A stretch of DNA of 64,000 nucleotides from Sphingomonadales bacterium Ga0077557 (GCA_001464615.1 LNFI01000030.1:29193-93192), one strand, 5' to 3'. Positions 36,761-53,088 are shown, numbered from the stretch's first letter. Translations and numbers: made by a program. The notes: a model not told the origin generated them from the sequence alone.

Positions 36761-37663
36761 TCAGCGAACAGGATGGTGTGCGAGACGGTTCCCTTGGGCA
36801 AGGCACCGAACCGAAGCCAGTGCTGTCGCCACGCACGCAGAATGGACGACGTCGAACCGTGCTTGCGTATTGATCAGCAGCGATGGCTTGATCCCGAACA
36901 TCCGTCGGAACGTCGCGCTGAAATGCGCTGAGCTGGCAAAGCCGCCCGCCATCGCCGCATCGGTAAGGCTGGCACCGTCCTTCAGCGCAATCGCGGCAAT
37001 CCCCATTCTGCGCCACAGTCGATAACGGCGAAAGGGGACACCGGTTGCACGCTTGATCACCCGGTGGAAATGGCTTTCGGATAAGCCCGCGAGGCTGGCG
37101 GCGATTTTTGCCGATCCGAAATCATCGGGTCGGTCGTCGATCGCCCGGATTGCTGCGGCGACCCCCGTGGGCGAAATGTCGTCAGCGGGATCGCCCAGGC
37201 CGAATAGGGCGAGCAGTCCGCGCACGATGTCTGCCGCCGTGCTGCCGATCGCGATCCCCGCGCAGTCGGCGGCGATGCGCGCCAGCTCTTCTGGCCGTGA
37301 GCTGATACACGCGCCAATCGTCCGCTGATCGTCGGCGAGCGCATCAAGATAGACAAACATCATTGGCCCTGTCGCGATCAGATGGTGAAGCGTGTTGGGG
37401 GGTATCAGCGCGATCTGCCGGGTCTCGGTTGGGCGATCTGGCGTCAGCGGCCACGCGATCTCGAACGGGGCAGCGAGCGCGATCGCGAGCGTGGCGACCG
37501 CATTGCGATGCGGCGACAGGGCAAGGCCCGGCCCGATATAGATCGCCCTTGCGCCCGCCAGAATGACGCGGGGGCGAGCGAAGATCGGTTCGGACGGTTC
37601 TGCTGAAGCCATCACTATCAGCTTGCCGCGAAACGGCAGAGAGGCAAGCGGTTCTTGCAGCAT
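36761..37663 (-). CDS. AraC-family transcriptional regulator
   Basis: A 300-residue regulator. The C-terminal part has two HTH motifs: SAKIAASLAGLSESHFHRVIKRATGVPFRRYRLWRRM and LTDAAMAGGFASSAHFSATFRRMFGIKPS. The N-terminal domain (FARPRVILAGARAIYIGPG, ALIPPNTLHHLIA) is cupin-like and would bind a ligand. The start may instead be Met at 37612. It probably controls the downstream TonB receptor gene, 190 bases away on the same strand. Confidence 0.85.
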   Translation of the reverse strand: MLQEPLASLPFRGKLIVMASAEPSEPIFARPRVILAGARAIYIGPGLALSPHRNAVATLAIALAAPFEIAWPLTPDRPTETRQIALIPPNTLHHLIATGPMMFVYLDALADDQRTIGACISSRPEELARIAADCAGIAIGSTAADIVRGLLALFGLGDPADDISPTGVAAAIRAIDDRPDDFGSAKIAASLAGLSESHFHRVIKRATGVPFRRYRLWRRMGIAAIALKDGASLTDAAMAGGFASSAHFSATFRRMFGIKPSLLINTQARFDVVHSACVATALASVRCLAQGNRLAHHPVR

Positions 37664-37709
37664 GCCACCGGCCTTTGCGGAGGAAATCAGCCAGAGATTT
37701 GGTGGTACT

Positions 37710-38075
37710 TTAGCGCTGCAGGGCTTCCCAGGCGACGATTGCCAGCAATGGCAAACCGACCAGATCGGTCAACGCAATCGTTCGCAGCGCCCCCGCTGGT
37801 GATCCGGCATGGGCATAGACGATCAGGAAGCCGACCATGCTGATACCCACCACCAGCACCCCGGCCCGCCGCGATTGTTCGTCAAAGGCGGCCAGCAAAG
37901 CTAGCGCAAACACGCCGAGAAACAGGGCACCACGATGGGTCAACAGGATGCCGACGCTCCCCGATGACGGCACGCCGTAAAGCCGCTGGATCAGCGATGG
38001 CATGAACAGAGCAAGCGACGGCATCGCATGGATCGCCGCCAGCCCGATCCAGGCCGCTTTCGTTAGCACTTCCAT
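37710..38075 (-). CDS. Small four-helix membrane protein
   Basis: A 121-residue membrane protein with about four helices and short loops: MEVLTKAAWIGLAAIHAMPSLALF, YGVPSSGSVGILLTHRGALFLGVFALALLAAF, VLVVGISMVGFLIVYAHAG and TIALTDLVGLPLLAIVAW. GGGGGAC precedes ATG 38075; the open frame upstream is Arg/Gly-rich and is not used. The family is conserved but of unknown function. In the pre-island order it would have been directly downstream of rpoC. Confidence 0.65.
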   Translation of the reverse strand: MEVLTKAAWIGLAAIHAMPSLALFMPSLIQRLYGVPSSGSVGILLTHRGALFLGVFALALLAAFDEQSRRAGVLVVGISMVGFLIVYAHAGSPAGALRTIALTDLVGLPLLAIVAWEALQR

Positions 38076-38218
38076 CGGTACGTCCCCCGCTAAACCTGCC
38101 AGCCGACCTCCGGATGGGCGCAAAACCCGGCAAATGGTCTACCAAGGCTAGCGCGTCAGCACGGCTGGGGCTTTCATAAACCGATCAAATGCGGCCCGAT
38201 CGCAGTCCCCAACCGAAA

Positions 38219-38322
38219 ACCGCCGCCCGGATCGCTCCGGACGGCGGCTCTCTTTCCTCTTACTGATCAAAGACGATCAGCTATCAGTGTTAAGATAGTC
38301 CCCCGGCATCGGCATCAGTGAC
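38219..38322 (-). repeat. Decayed copy of the rpoC 3' end and terminator (island left border)
   Basis: This 104-base stretch matches 42527-42630, the true rpoC end. It holds the hairpin CCGCCGCCCGGA/TCCGGACGGCGG, the same 27-base spacing, and then the rpoC tail (minus strand DADAG...). Over the last 48 bases there are five substitutions and one inserted G that shifts the frame, so it cannot be translated as the RpoC tail. It marks the far border of a 4.2-kb insertion. Confidence 0.8.
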
Positions 38323-38328
38323 GTCGAG

Positions 38329-38406
38329 TTACGGTTACAGTGTACTATGTTCTGTCAATTTAGCTCACCGTCACCGCGCTTCCACCATAACTCACTGTCA
38401 CCGTAA
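38329..38406. repeat. Inverted repeat at the left edge of the island
   Basis: TTACGGTTACAGTG (38329-38342) and CACTGTCACCGTAA (38393-38406) pair with one mismatch around 50 bases. A further direct copy of CTCAC-GTCACCG lies between them. The right arm overlaps the end of the cyclase gene. It may be a terminator of the lasso operon or an old transposon end; neither is proven. Confidence 0.45.
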
Positions 38407-40224
38407 TCCAGCAGCTATCCACCGACTAGCCCAAATTTCCCAATCATAGAATTGCAATATGGTGGACTTTGACGCTAAAGAAAGGCGATCTGCCTTGGTG
38501 AAAAAATCTTCAAGATAAGGCCTGTTTAGAATGCCGTTATCAACCAACAAGCCGTCCAACAAAACCTCCTTTAGATGCTTCCTCTCCCTGTCAAAAACCT
38601 GATCATAGACACCCTCCGGAATGCTCTTACTTGTTCGTCCTACTATTGCTTCTGGAAGCCGATCCCGAAATGCGAAACGAGCCAAACTTCGGTCTATTCC
38701 GCCATTGATCTGCCGCCAAGTCGGCAATCTAAAGCAAAGTTCAATAAAAGGCTGAGCCAATAATGGACATACGCGGGGAATCTCGCGCTGATCAGGCATC
38801 GACAGATGATAATCGATATTAAGAAAGGCCGATGTAGCAATTTGAAGATATTTTCCTTTAGGAAAATTACACGGTGGCGATAATGCAGGATGAAGTTTTT
38901 GTGCAAGATAATCTATGCTAGCCATTTCGGGTTCTAAAAATGGCATCCTTGGCATCGGTGGGATAAGGTTGAGAACGTATGGACCGCAGGCAACTTGCCC
39001 ACGACGTTCAGAGATAAGCCCAAAAACAGTGCGGGCGACAGACCGGCGGCCATACTGCGCAGCATCCAATATCACTCGCGGCAAACCGGTAAGGGGCTCG
39101 CGACAAGCTACATAATCGAGCACAGGGTAAATGCCTGGCAAATGATACAGAACACTGTCGCCGCCGAATCCATACGTCAATGCGTCGACTTGGTGCACCT
39201 GAGCTATTCCGTGCAGGTCTCCCGCCATCTGGAGACAATCGAATACGCTTGATGGCGAGGCACCCAGCTCTTGTTGGTTCAACATACCCAGATCCACGCG
39301 AGATGGATCAAGGCGCGTTTCAATCAAATCCGTGCTGACGTGCGCCGCCATCGCACGTGTGTAATGCCTCTCGTCCCCGCGAAACGAGTCGCTGAAATGG
39401 GTCACGCATTTTAGGCTGCTAGGATGCCGACTTTCACGTAGGCACGCCAGCAAGATGGACGAGTCCAACCCGCCAAGGTTATGCATTAGCTTGGAATACG
39501 GTCGGGTCAGCGCCTCAGTTACGTTAATCAGAGTCTCACGTAAGAGCGCAGCTGATTCTTCAAGGCCGAGTGCAAGCCGCTTCTGAGCTACAGATACAGG
39601 ATTCCACAGATACTCGCGGCATCGGGTTTCGCCGAAAAGGGAGTACTCTCCTGGCAGGACCATACCCACCTCTGCAAGGCCGGTTTCGGCCTTGCAGATA
39701 TTTGGAAGAACGGCTGCGGCTGCAACTGAATCGAAGTTAATAGAAAACTTCTGCTGGGGAAGGCTCGCAAAAAGCTGGGCATTTGATGAAAAGACGTCAA
39801 TATTTCGCCACCGGATGTGATGACACGGCAGGCCTCCGCTGGGATCGCGCAGTACGCTAAAGATTTGGTTCTCCGGGTTTGATGAAAACGCTACATAGGC
39901 CCCCCACGTATTTTTAAATAGCCATTCTCCCTGGTCGCGCAGCCCGACAGTTCCCGACGAGTCCCGGAGCGAGGTTGCGCGCCAATCCGCATAGCCACTA
40001 GCTCGGCTGATGACCCGACCTAGTATAAATGTTCCAGGCTCGAACATTGAGGTGCGAAAGTAATCCGCAGAAGGCCCGGTGTCCCATATCGATATTGTCC
40101 GATCGCTATAGACATTTGTCCATGTGTAACCGTGATCGTCTTTCAAATACTCTATGTAATCAATAATATTGGAAAATGGAAGCCCAGCATTATCTCGACT
40201 GGCGAACACCAAATATCTAAACAA
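38398..40224 (-). CDS. Lasso peptide macrolactam cyclase (C protein, asparagine-synthetase-like)
   Basis: A 608-residue protein of the McjC type, which uses ATP to adenylate the side-chain acid of the core residue and closes the ring with the N-terminal amine. An N-terminal glutaminase-like domain (about 1-210) lacks the catalytic N-terminal Cys, as expected for lasso cyclases. The synthetase domain has the PP-loop as LGGLDSS at residues 250-256 (usually SGGxDS; the first Ser is Leu here), then TYGFGGDSVLYH. TTG start follows directly after the B stop, so B and C are coupled. Much lower GC than neighbours. Confidence 0.85.
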   Translation of the reverse strand: MFRYLVFASRDNAGLPFSNIIDYIEYLKDDHGYTWTNVYSDRTISIWDTGPSADYFRTSMFEPGTFILGRVISRASGYADWRATSLRDSSGTVGLRDQGEWLFKNTWGAYVAFSSNPENQIFSVLRDPSGGLPCHHIRWRNIDVFSSNAQLFASLPQQKFSINFDSVAAAAVLPNICKAETGLAEVGMVLPGEYSLFGETRCREYLWNPVSVAQKRLALGLEESAALLRETLINVTEALTRPYSKLMHNLGGLDSSILLACLRESRHPSSLKCVTHFSDSFRGDERHYTRAMAAHVSTDLIETRLDPSRVDLGMLNQQELGASPSSVFDCLQMAGDLHGIAQVHQVDALTYGFGGDSVLYHLPGIYPVLDYVACREPLTGLPRVILDAAQYGRRSVARTVFGLISERRGQVACGPYVLNLIPPMPRMPFLEPEMASIDYLAQKLHPALSPPCNFPKGKYLQIATSAFLNIDYHLSMPDQREIPRVCPLLAQPFIELCFRLPTWRQINGGIDRSLARFAFRDRLPEAIVGRTSKSIPEGVYDQVFDRERKHLKEVLLDGLLVDNGILNRPYLEDFFTKADRLSLASKSTILQFYDWEIWASRWIAAGLR

Positions 40225-40944
40225 TTAGGCCTCCAAAATAACTTCGTAGTTATGAATTGTCGCCGGTTCATCATCGATCACGTATTCATCCCACTGCAAC
40301 CATGCATGTGCCATAAATGGTTCAAGTCTAACCCCGAATTTCCATGTAATGGCGGAGAGGTGCTTCTTAGCAAAGATCATCAAACAAAGAGTGTCAAAAA
40401 GGCAATTGTTCTTTTTGTTATAAAGCAGAGGGCGGACGCGCCTATATAACTCCAACTGTTCAACAAATCGGTGCCAATTCGGGGAGCATTGTGAGGACTG
40501 CTTCCACCTTTCGACGCGCGATGTGATCTCGTTGAGGGGAAGCGTCACCAGCATTGCCTTTGCAGTGGCAACCGCCCGGAGCAGCCGCAATATCTCTGCG
40601 ACACCCGGTAGCGGGTATTTCGCTAGGACTGGCCTTGGCAGCTCCTTAACCGGGTCCTCATAAAATTTCGGTGCGTAGCGCTTTCCATTTAACCCGGCCA
40701 CAAGAAGACCGCTTGACTGAAGATCGGACGCAACATTGAGCGCTTCCTGTGTCAGGTGTCCTGATAATGCGTCACAAGGAACAAACTCATCTGTGTTGGT
40801 AGCAATAAGCGGTAAGACCAAGAACGTATCACTCTCAGATAAAAGCGAATAGCGATCGTGTTTTGTGTCCAGAAATATCAAACACCCATCACATTCAGCC
40901 ATATACGCTGTTCGAGTAAGTGTGAAACGAGATGGGGGATGCAT
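40225..40944 (-). CDS. Lasso peptide B protein: RRE fused to leader peptidase
   Basis: A 239-residue protein with two parts. Residues 1-90 resemble a PqqD-like RiPP recognition element that binds the leader. Residues 110-239 are a transglutaminase-fold cysteine protease of the McjB type: Cys181 (CLFDTL), His213 (MAHAWLQ) and Asp225. The spacings 32 and 12 equal those of McjB Cys150-His182-Asp194. It would cut the leader from the precursor at 41844-41987. Directly followed by the cyclase gene. Start MHPPSRF at 40944 with GGGA about ten bases upstream. Confidence 0.85.
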   Translation of the reverse strand: MHPPSRFTLTRTAYMAECDGCLIFLDTKHDRYSLLSESDTFLVLPLIATNTDEFVPCDALSGHLTQEALNVASDLQSSGLLVAGLNGKRYAPKFYEDPVKELPRPVLAKYPLPGVAEILRLLRAVATAKAMLVTLPLNEITSRVERWKQSSQCSPNWHRFVEQLELYRRVRPLLYNKKNNCLFDTLCLMIFAKKHLSAITWKFGVRLEPFMAHAWLQWDEYVIDDEPATIHNYEVILEA

Positions 40945-41843
40945 TTTAATAATTCCCGCGAAAGTGCATTGTCGTTCGTATTGCTACGTCAATATTTGAG
41001 GGTCTGGTTTATTGATATAATATTATCCGGTTGTGACCAAATTCTATCACAAATAGGCATGCCTAGTTATTTATTATTATTAGTGCTGCGATCACGGCGT
41101 TAAAATGGCCCAACTGTCGTAGTCGAGGTTTCGCAGTCCCCTTTAAATAACCGTGCACGAATCAATTAGCACTGTAGCTTCCGTGATATTTGCTATTATG
41201 TCAGAGTAGGTTCTCCGTATCTGCACATGTACATTCTAATGGGAAGCTTCTTGAAGAAATTTACATGACCAGATTCAAATATTTATAATCATGGCAAGGC
41301 AATGGATCCGTTATTGTTAAGGCGATCAAGTGTGAAATTGTCGCACCAAAATGATCGTTGCGTCAGCGGAGTTATTATGGGTTGGGGTGTTAAAACCAGC
41401 GTAACGCTGATCGGAGCTGACAATGCTCAGAAATTATTAGTTTGGGAGTCAGTGGTCTGAAATTGAATTTTCGGCCTGTTGAATTTAATGGCCCAGGCCA
41501 TTATACAATATTGATTTGATTGCGATGATTTTTCATAGGTCGCTTTGTCAGTGCGGCATGTTTCAACGGCATCGCAGAGCGACGGTCGTTTAAGTGGTCG
41601 GCGTACGCCAATGAATCGAAATACATATTTATACACGATTTTTAGGTAGGCGTTTCGCGTAAGGCGGCAAATTAAATGCAAATGTCAGCAGATTTATTTT
41701 GCGGCTATCAATGTTATTTAATAAATTGAGAAATAGCAGTGTTATCAGGTATGATGACTTTGTAAGGGCAATAACAATAGCAAATCTGCCTCCCAGATAC
41801 GTTGCATTAAAGGTAAAAAATATCCGGAAGGCGGATAAGATAT
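40945..41843. other. 900-base gap between lasso B and precursor genes
   Basis: AT-rich stretch with no frame that I can support. A minus-strand frame at 41427-41681 and plus-strand frames have neither family likeness nor a lasso leader. A 27-residue plus-strand frame at 41377-41460 has a GGAG before it but nothing else to recommend it. The palindrome listed at 41031-41052 lies near the B gene. A decayed gene or a long leader transcript cannot be excluded. Confidence 0.4.
41031..41052. promoter_or_regulatory. Palindrome upstream of lasso B
   Basis: TTGTGA-N3-AATT-N3-TCACAA, 87 bases before the B start. It resembles a dyad operator; the half-sites are those of Crp-type proteins, but the spacing is ten rather than six. 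On the minus strand an AT-rich TAATAT follows about 12 bases on and could be a -10 box, giving B and C a promoter apart from that of the precursor. Confidence 0.35.
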
Positions 41844-41987
41844 TTATCGTTCTTCAGTGCTACCGAGGAACGTCCACCCTTCGATAGCCCAGCCAAGACC
41901 ACCTTTCGTGAGTTTACTAGCACGACCGAGCGTTACGGTACGAGCAGGTACTTTCGTGGCCAATTTGATTTTGCTATTCGGCGACAT
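41844..41987 (-). CDS. Lasso peptide precursor (A gene)
   Basis: A 47-residue frame, too short for ordinary gene calls. Leader residues 1-28 end with LGRASKLTK; this is the G-x5-T-x pattern of lasso leaders, with Thr27 at position -2. The predicted core, residues 29-47, is GGLGWAIEGWTFLGSTEER: Gly1 and Glu8 can form an eight-membered macrolactam, leaving an 11-residue tail with Trp10, Phe12 and a charged end. GGGAG lies eight bases before ATG 41987. It is on the strand of genes B and C and upstream of them. Cleavage between Lys28 and Gly29 is inferred from family rules. Confidence 0.8.
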   Translation of the reverse strand: MSPNSKIKLATKVPARTVTLGRASKLTKGGLGWAIEGWTFLGSTEER

Positions 41988-42030
41988 GATCAAACTCCCA
42001 TTTGAAAGATTCGGGCATACTACCCGGTTG

Positions 42031-42061
42031 ATAGTCTCGTCCTGAGAAGTTTATTTGTCAA
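42031..42061 (-). promoter_or_regulatory. Candidate promoter of the lasso precursor
   Basis: TTGACA (42061-42056, minus strand) is a perfect -35 box. The best -10 is weak: GACTAT after 19 bases. It would give a 5' leader of about 40 bases before the precursor ATG. Confidence 0.4.
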
Positions 42062-42080
42062 CGGTTCGCGGTCGCACTCA

Positions 42081-42400
42081 TTATATGTCCAACTGGCAAC
42101 TTGGACTTCGGCGTTGGATGGGAAGTGGGAAATTGTTGGGATGGTGCACTGCATTCCGTCCGTTTTGGATGGCGGCCACGTTTGCAGGGGCTTGGATCGC
42201 CCCCAGTTGAGCCGAGACGCGGTCGAGAAAGGCGCTTTCACCAAGTGGCCGACAGATGCTTACCCTCTTGCGCAATAGCGCCGACATCGCCCCATCCTCG
42301 CCCCAGAGCAGAAGGGTCGTGTAATCGGGCACGCGCTCGAGCCCCGGACCAACCCCAGTCAGTCCGTCGCCGCGCTCAGGGTCACGCAGTACCGTAATTC
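42081..42400 (-). pseudogene. C-terminal remnant of a REP-associated tyrosine transposase (RAYT)
   Basis: The minus strand frame reads DGLTGVGPGLERVPDY...LLRKRVSICRPLGESAFLDRVSAQLG, which resembles the C-terminal part of RAYT/IS200-like transposases (the RPLG-x3-F-x-LE-x-LG pattern). The HUH catalytic N-terminal part is missing and the sequence drifts into an unrelated tail. RAYTs mobilise REP sequences; a REP-like palindrome is at 10070-10142. Around it, 41988-42526 has no intact gene. Confidence 0.45.
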
Positions 42401-42522
42401 CGGGGACACAATACTCAACCGCTTCGTGTTAGCGATGGACGTGACGAGTTTAGCGTTGATCGCTCGGCCCCAGAAGCCAGATTGCGCAAAAAGTAGCTCG
42501 ATCGCCCATCGCCGCCACGCAA

Positions 42523-42558
42523 AAGAAACCGCCGCCCGGGTTTCCCCGGACGGCGGTT
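42523..42558 (-). terminator. rpoC terminator
   Basis: On the minus strand the hairpin AACCGCCGTCC.../...GGGCGGCGGTT is followed by TTTCTTTT, a clear intrinsic terminator 28 bases after the rpoC stop. Confidence 0.85.
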
Positions 42559-42585
42559 TTTTCATCCAACGCTGATCGAACGCGA

Positions 42586-46869
<4,284 letters not shown>

Positions 46870-46901
46870 AAAAAATCCCTAAAAAAGGGCCAAAACTCGG
46901 C

Positions 46902-47309
46902 TTAATTGATCGAATAACCGATGCTCCGAAGACAGGCCTTTGCCCTATCCAACCGGAGCGTCGAATCCGCTACGCTCTTTTTCTCGTCTGGCTCGCTGGC
47001 GATCTGAGCATAGACTGCTCGAACACCACTCAACATTTCCGCCGTCACTTGCTGAGCTGTGAGACCGACCGTAGCCGCTACGCCCAAAGTACGATTGAAA
47101 TAAGCGCCAAGCGCCTCTTCAACTTTTGGCAGCATCTCAGGTCGTGTCGACCGAATGAAGCCTCGTGCAAACGAAATGTCGATCGAGCACTGTAAATGCT
47201 CGGCGTAAATCTCCGACGCTGCCTTGGTCGGTTGCGGCACTGCTTGAGCGAGGGCGACCTGCGCCGACGCAAAAAGCACTCCGCTTACCCCGAACTTGGC
47301 ATACCTCAC
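46902..47309 (-). CDS. Small predicted exported protein between rpoB and rpoC
   Basis: A 135-residue protein with a signal peptide (FGVSGVLFASAQVALA, cleaved near AQA) and two cysteines (about residues 41 and 125) that could form a disulfide in the periplasm. The rest is helical; no family recognised. GTG start lies five bases after the rpoB stop and the gene ends 32 bases before rpoC, so it must be cotranscribed with both. A secreted-protein gene here is unusual, because rpoB and rpoC are nearly always adjacent. Its GC content looks lower than that of rpoB and rpoC. Confidence 0.65.
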   Translation of the reverse strand: MRYAKFGVSGVLFASAQVALAQAVPQPTKAASEIYAEHLQCSIDISFARGFIRSTRPEMLPKVEEALGAYFNRTLGVAATVGLTAQQVTAEMLSGVRAVYAQIASEPDEKKSVADSTLRLDRAKACLRSIGYSIN

Positions 47310-47314
47310 GATGG

Positions 47315-51466
<4,152 letters not shown>

Positions 51467-51786
51467 GGAGTTTTTTGCCTCAATCGTCTGTCATTATCGG
51501 GCACGCCAGAGACACAAAAAGCCGCGTGCTCCCTATCGCGGGAACCGCAGCTCGTAGCGTCTCTGATACCACAGCCTCCCATACGATCGAGGCACTGCGC
51601 GACGGCGCCTCATTTCCCGAAGACTGTGGTGGAATGCGCCATATAGGGTTGGCTCGGTTGGAAGTCAAACATGCTTTCCCATCATCGGCGATATCGATTC
51701 CGCATGCCGCCGCCAGCCGTGCCAAATTAGCCCAGGAAGGCGAAAAGCCGGGCTGATCTTCCCCAAAAAATCGCTATGCCGGGTGC
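51467..51786. other. Intergenic region between rpoB and a divergent membrane-protein gene
   Basis: 320 bases holding the rpoB promoter and a 5' leader of about 170 bases. No gene is supported here. The small frames on the minus strand upstream of rpoB lack recognisable features. Confidence 0.5.
51640..51668 (-). promoter_or_regulatory. Sigma-70-type promoter of rpoB
   Basis: TTGACT (51668-51663) and TATATG (51645-51640) on the minus strand are spaced by 17 bases. The transcript would start near 51634, giving a leader of about 165 bases. The rplJ promoter has the same -35 box. Confidence 0.7.
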
Positions 51787-53088
51787 GTGAACAAGCGACG
51801 ATCGATCCCTTGGCGGCGGTGCCCAGCCAAATCTCTTGCCGGGACCAGTACCGGGATTCTGGCTGGAATTCCGGTCGCCGCGATCAGCATAGTCGCTTTC
51901 TCGGGCATGGCCTGGGCTCAAAATGCGCCCGCTGCTGGCCCTTCTGCCGCGCCCAATCCGCCGATATCGACACCCGGTCGCGCTGCCCGTCCTGCGCTCC
52001 TCCCGCCGGAAGTGACGCCAGAGGCGGATCTCAGCGAGCTGGTCACCGGCATTGCGGTTCGCGAACCGCAGCGGCGCGCGGCTGCATCGCCAACGGTGGG
52101 CAGGGGAGCGGCGTCGGCAACACCGCTGGCTAAAGCGCAACCTTCGCCCGACCCAACCATGCGGTCGTCTCCAACGCCGCTGCCAACCGCTCCAGCGTCG
52201 CCATCGGCGTCACCTGAACCGGCGCGGCCATCAATCGGGCTCGACCGTCCACTGCCCATGCCGTCGAGCGCGCCTGTCCCCGTGACGGCGCGCACCCCGT
52301 TGAGCAATCGGCCCAACCCCGCTTCCGTGTCGGCGAACGATCCACGATCATGGGCCTGGATCGCGGGTCTCGTTCTGGTCGGGGGCGGGTTTGCGGTGCT
52401 CGCCGTGTTGCTGCTGAATGCTCGCCGCCGCCAGAAGCAGGGGACTGATCGTCCCCTCACGCGGCCCGCCGCAACGCCTGCGCCGCAACCACCTCAGCCA
52501 ACCGCGCCGCCGACCCTTGCCCCCCTGCCACCGCCGCCGCCCATGGAGCCGCCAAAGCCGCGTGTCACCGCGCCGGTGATCCGGCCTTGGCTGGAGGTTG
52601 ATTTCGTGCCCCGCCGTGCCGGACAGAATCTGACGGGCGCGGCGGTCGAATTCGAATTGGCGGTGCGCAATATCGGCTCCCGGCCAGCGACCGATGTTCG
52701 CGTGCTGGTGCAACTCTTGACCGCCAATCCCCAGCAAAATGCGCACCTGGCGGCAGCATTCGGCCAGCCGGTCGACAATCCGGTCATTGCACCATTTGAA
52801 CTGGCCCCGGGCGAACTGATTGCGGTCAACGGCTTTGGCACGCTCCCGGTCGACAAGATCAGCAAGGTAGAGATGCAGGGTCGGCCGATGTTCGTGCCGA
52901 TCATGGCGGTCCGCGTCGTTTATGGCTGGGCGGAAAACCGCGGGCCCAGCGGCAGCACCGCCAACGCCTATATCCTGGGGATCGACCGCGACGGGCAGAA
53001 CAAGATGCAGCCCTTTTGGATGGATCAGGGGCCGCGCATGGCGGATCGCATTGCGTATCGGCTGCACGATATGGGCATTCGTCAGTAA
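51787..53088 (+). CDS. Membrane protein with proline-rich regions
   Basis: A 433-residue protein of unknown function. An N-terminal signal-like segment (ILAGIPVAAISIVAFSGMAWA) is followed by about 140 low-complexity residues rich in Pro, Ala and Ser, one membrane helix near residues 190-212 (AWIAGLVLVGGGFAVLAVLLL), a second proline-rich linker, and a globular C-terminal domain (WLEVDFVPRRAGQNLTGAAVEF...NIGSRPATDVRV) that resembles an immunoglobulin-like beta domain. GTG start. It interrupts the ribosomal/RNA polymerase run on the opposite strand. Confidence 0.6.
   Translation: MNKRRSIPWRRCPAKSLAGTSTGILAGIPVAAISIVAFSGMAWAQNAPAAGPSAAPNPPISTPGRAARPALLPPEVTPEADLSELVTGIAVREPQRRAAASPTVGRGAASATPLAKAQPSPDPTMRSSPTPLPTAPASPSASPEPARPSIGLDRPLPMPSSAPVPVTARTPLSNRPNPASVSANDPRSWAWIAGLVLVGGGFAVLAVLLLNARRRQKQGTDRPLTRPAATPAPQPPQPTAPPTLAPLPPPPPMEPPKPRVTAPVIRPWLEVDFVPRRAGQNLTGAAVEFELAVRNIGSRPATDVRVLVQLLTANPQQNAHLAAAFGQPVDNPVIAPFELAPGELIAVNGFGTLPVDKISKVEMQGRPMFVPIMAVRVVYGWAENRGPSGSTANAYILGIDRDGQNKMQPFWMDQGPRMADRIAYRLHDMGIRQ

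Larger units (their letters stand above)
38323..42526. mobile_element. AT-rich 4.2-kb island between rpoC-end repeats, carrying a lasso cluster
   Basis: The island lies between the two rpoC-end copies and is clearly more AT-rich than its flanks. It holds lasso genes C, B and A, a RAYT-type remnant and an inverted repeat at its left edge. No integrase is present, so the mechanism of entry is unknown; the layout is that expected for site-specific insertion at a gene 3' end with the gene end restored by the element copy. Confidence 0.65.

Noticed and set aside
34270..37663. TonB receptor and AraC gene as the uptake part of the lasso cluster
   Set aside because: They lie outside the rpoC-end repeats and have the high GC of the chromosome. 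No lasso isopeptidase is nearby. A link is possible but unsupported.
41427..41681. 84-residue minus-strand frame in the lasso gap as a second precursor
   Set aside because: It has no GxxxxxTx leader pattern and no suitable core with Gly1 and Asp/Glu at 7-9.
41699..41887. 62-residue plus-strand frame overlapping the end of the lasso precursor
   Set aside because: No ribosome binding site or recognisable feature, and it is antisense to a precursor with strong support.
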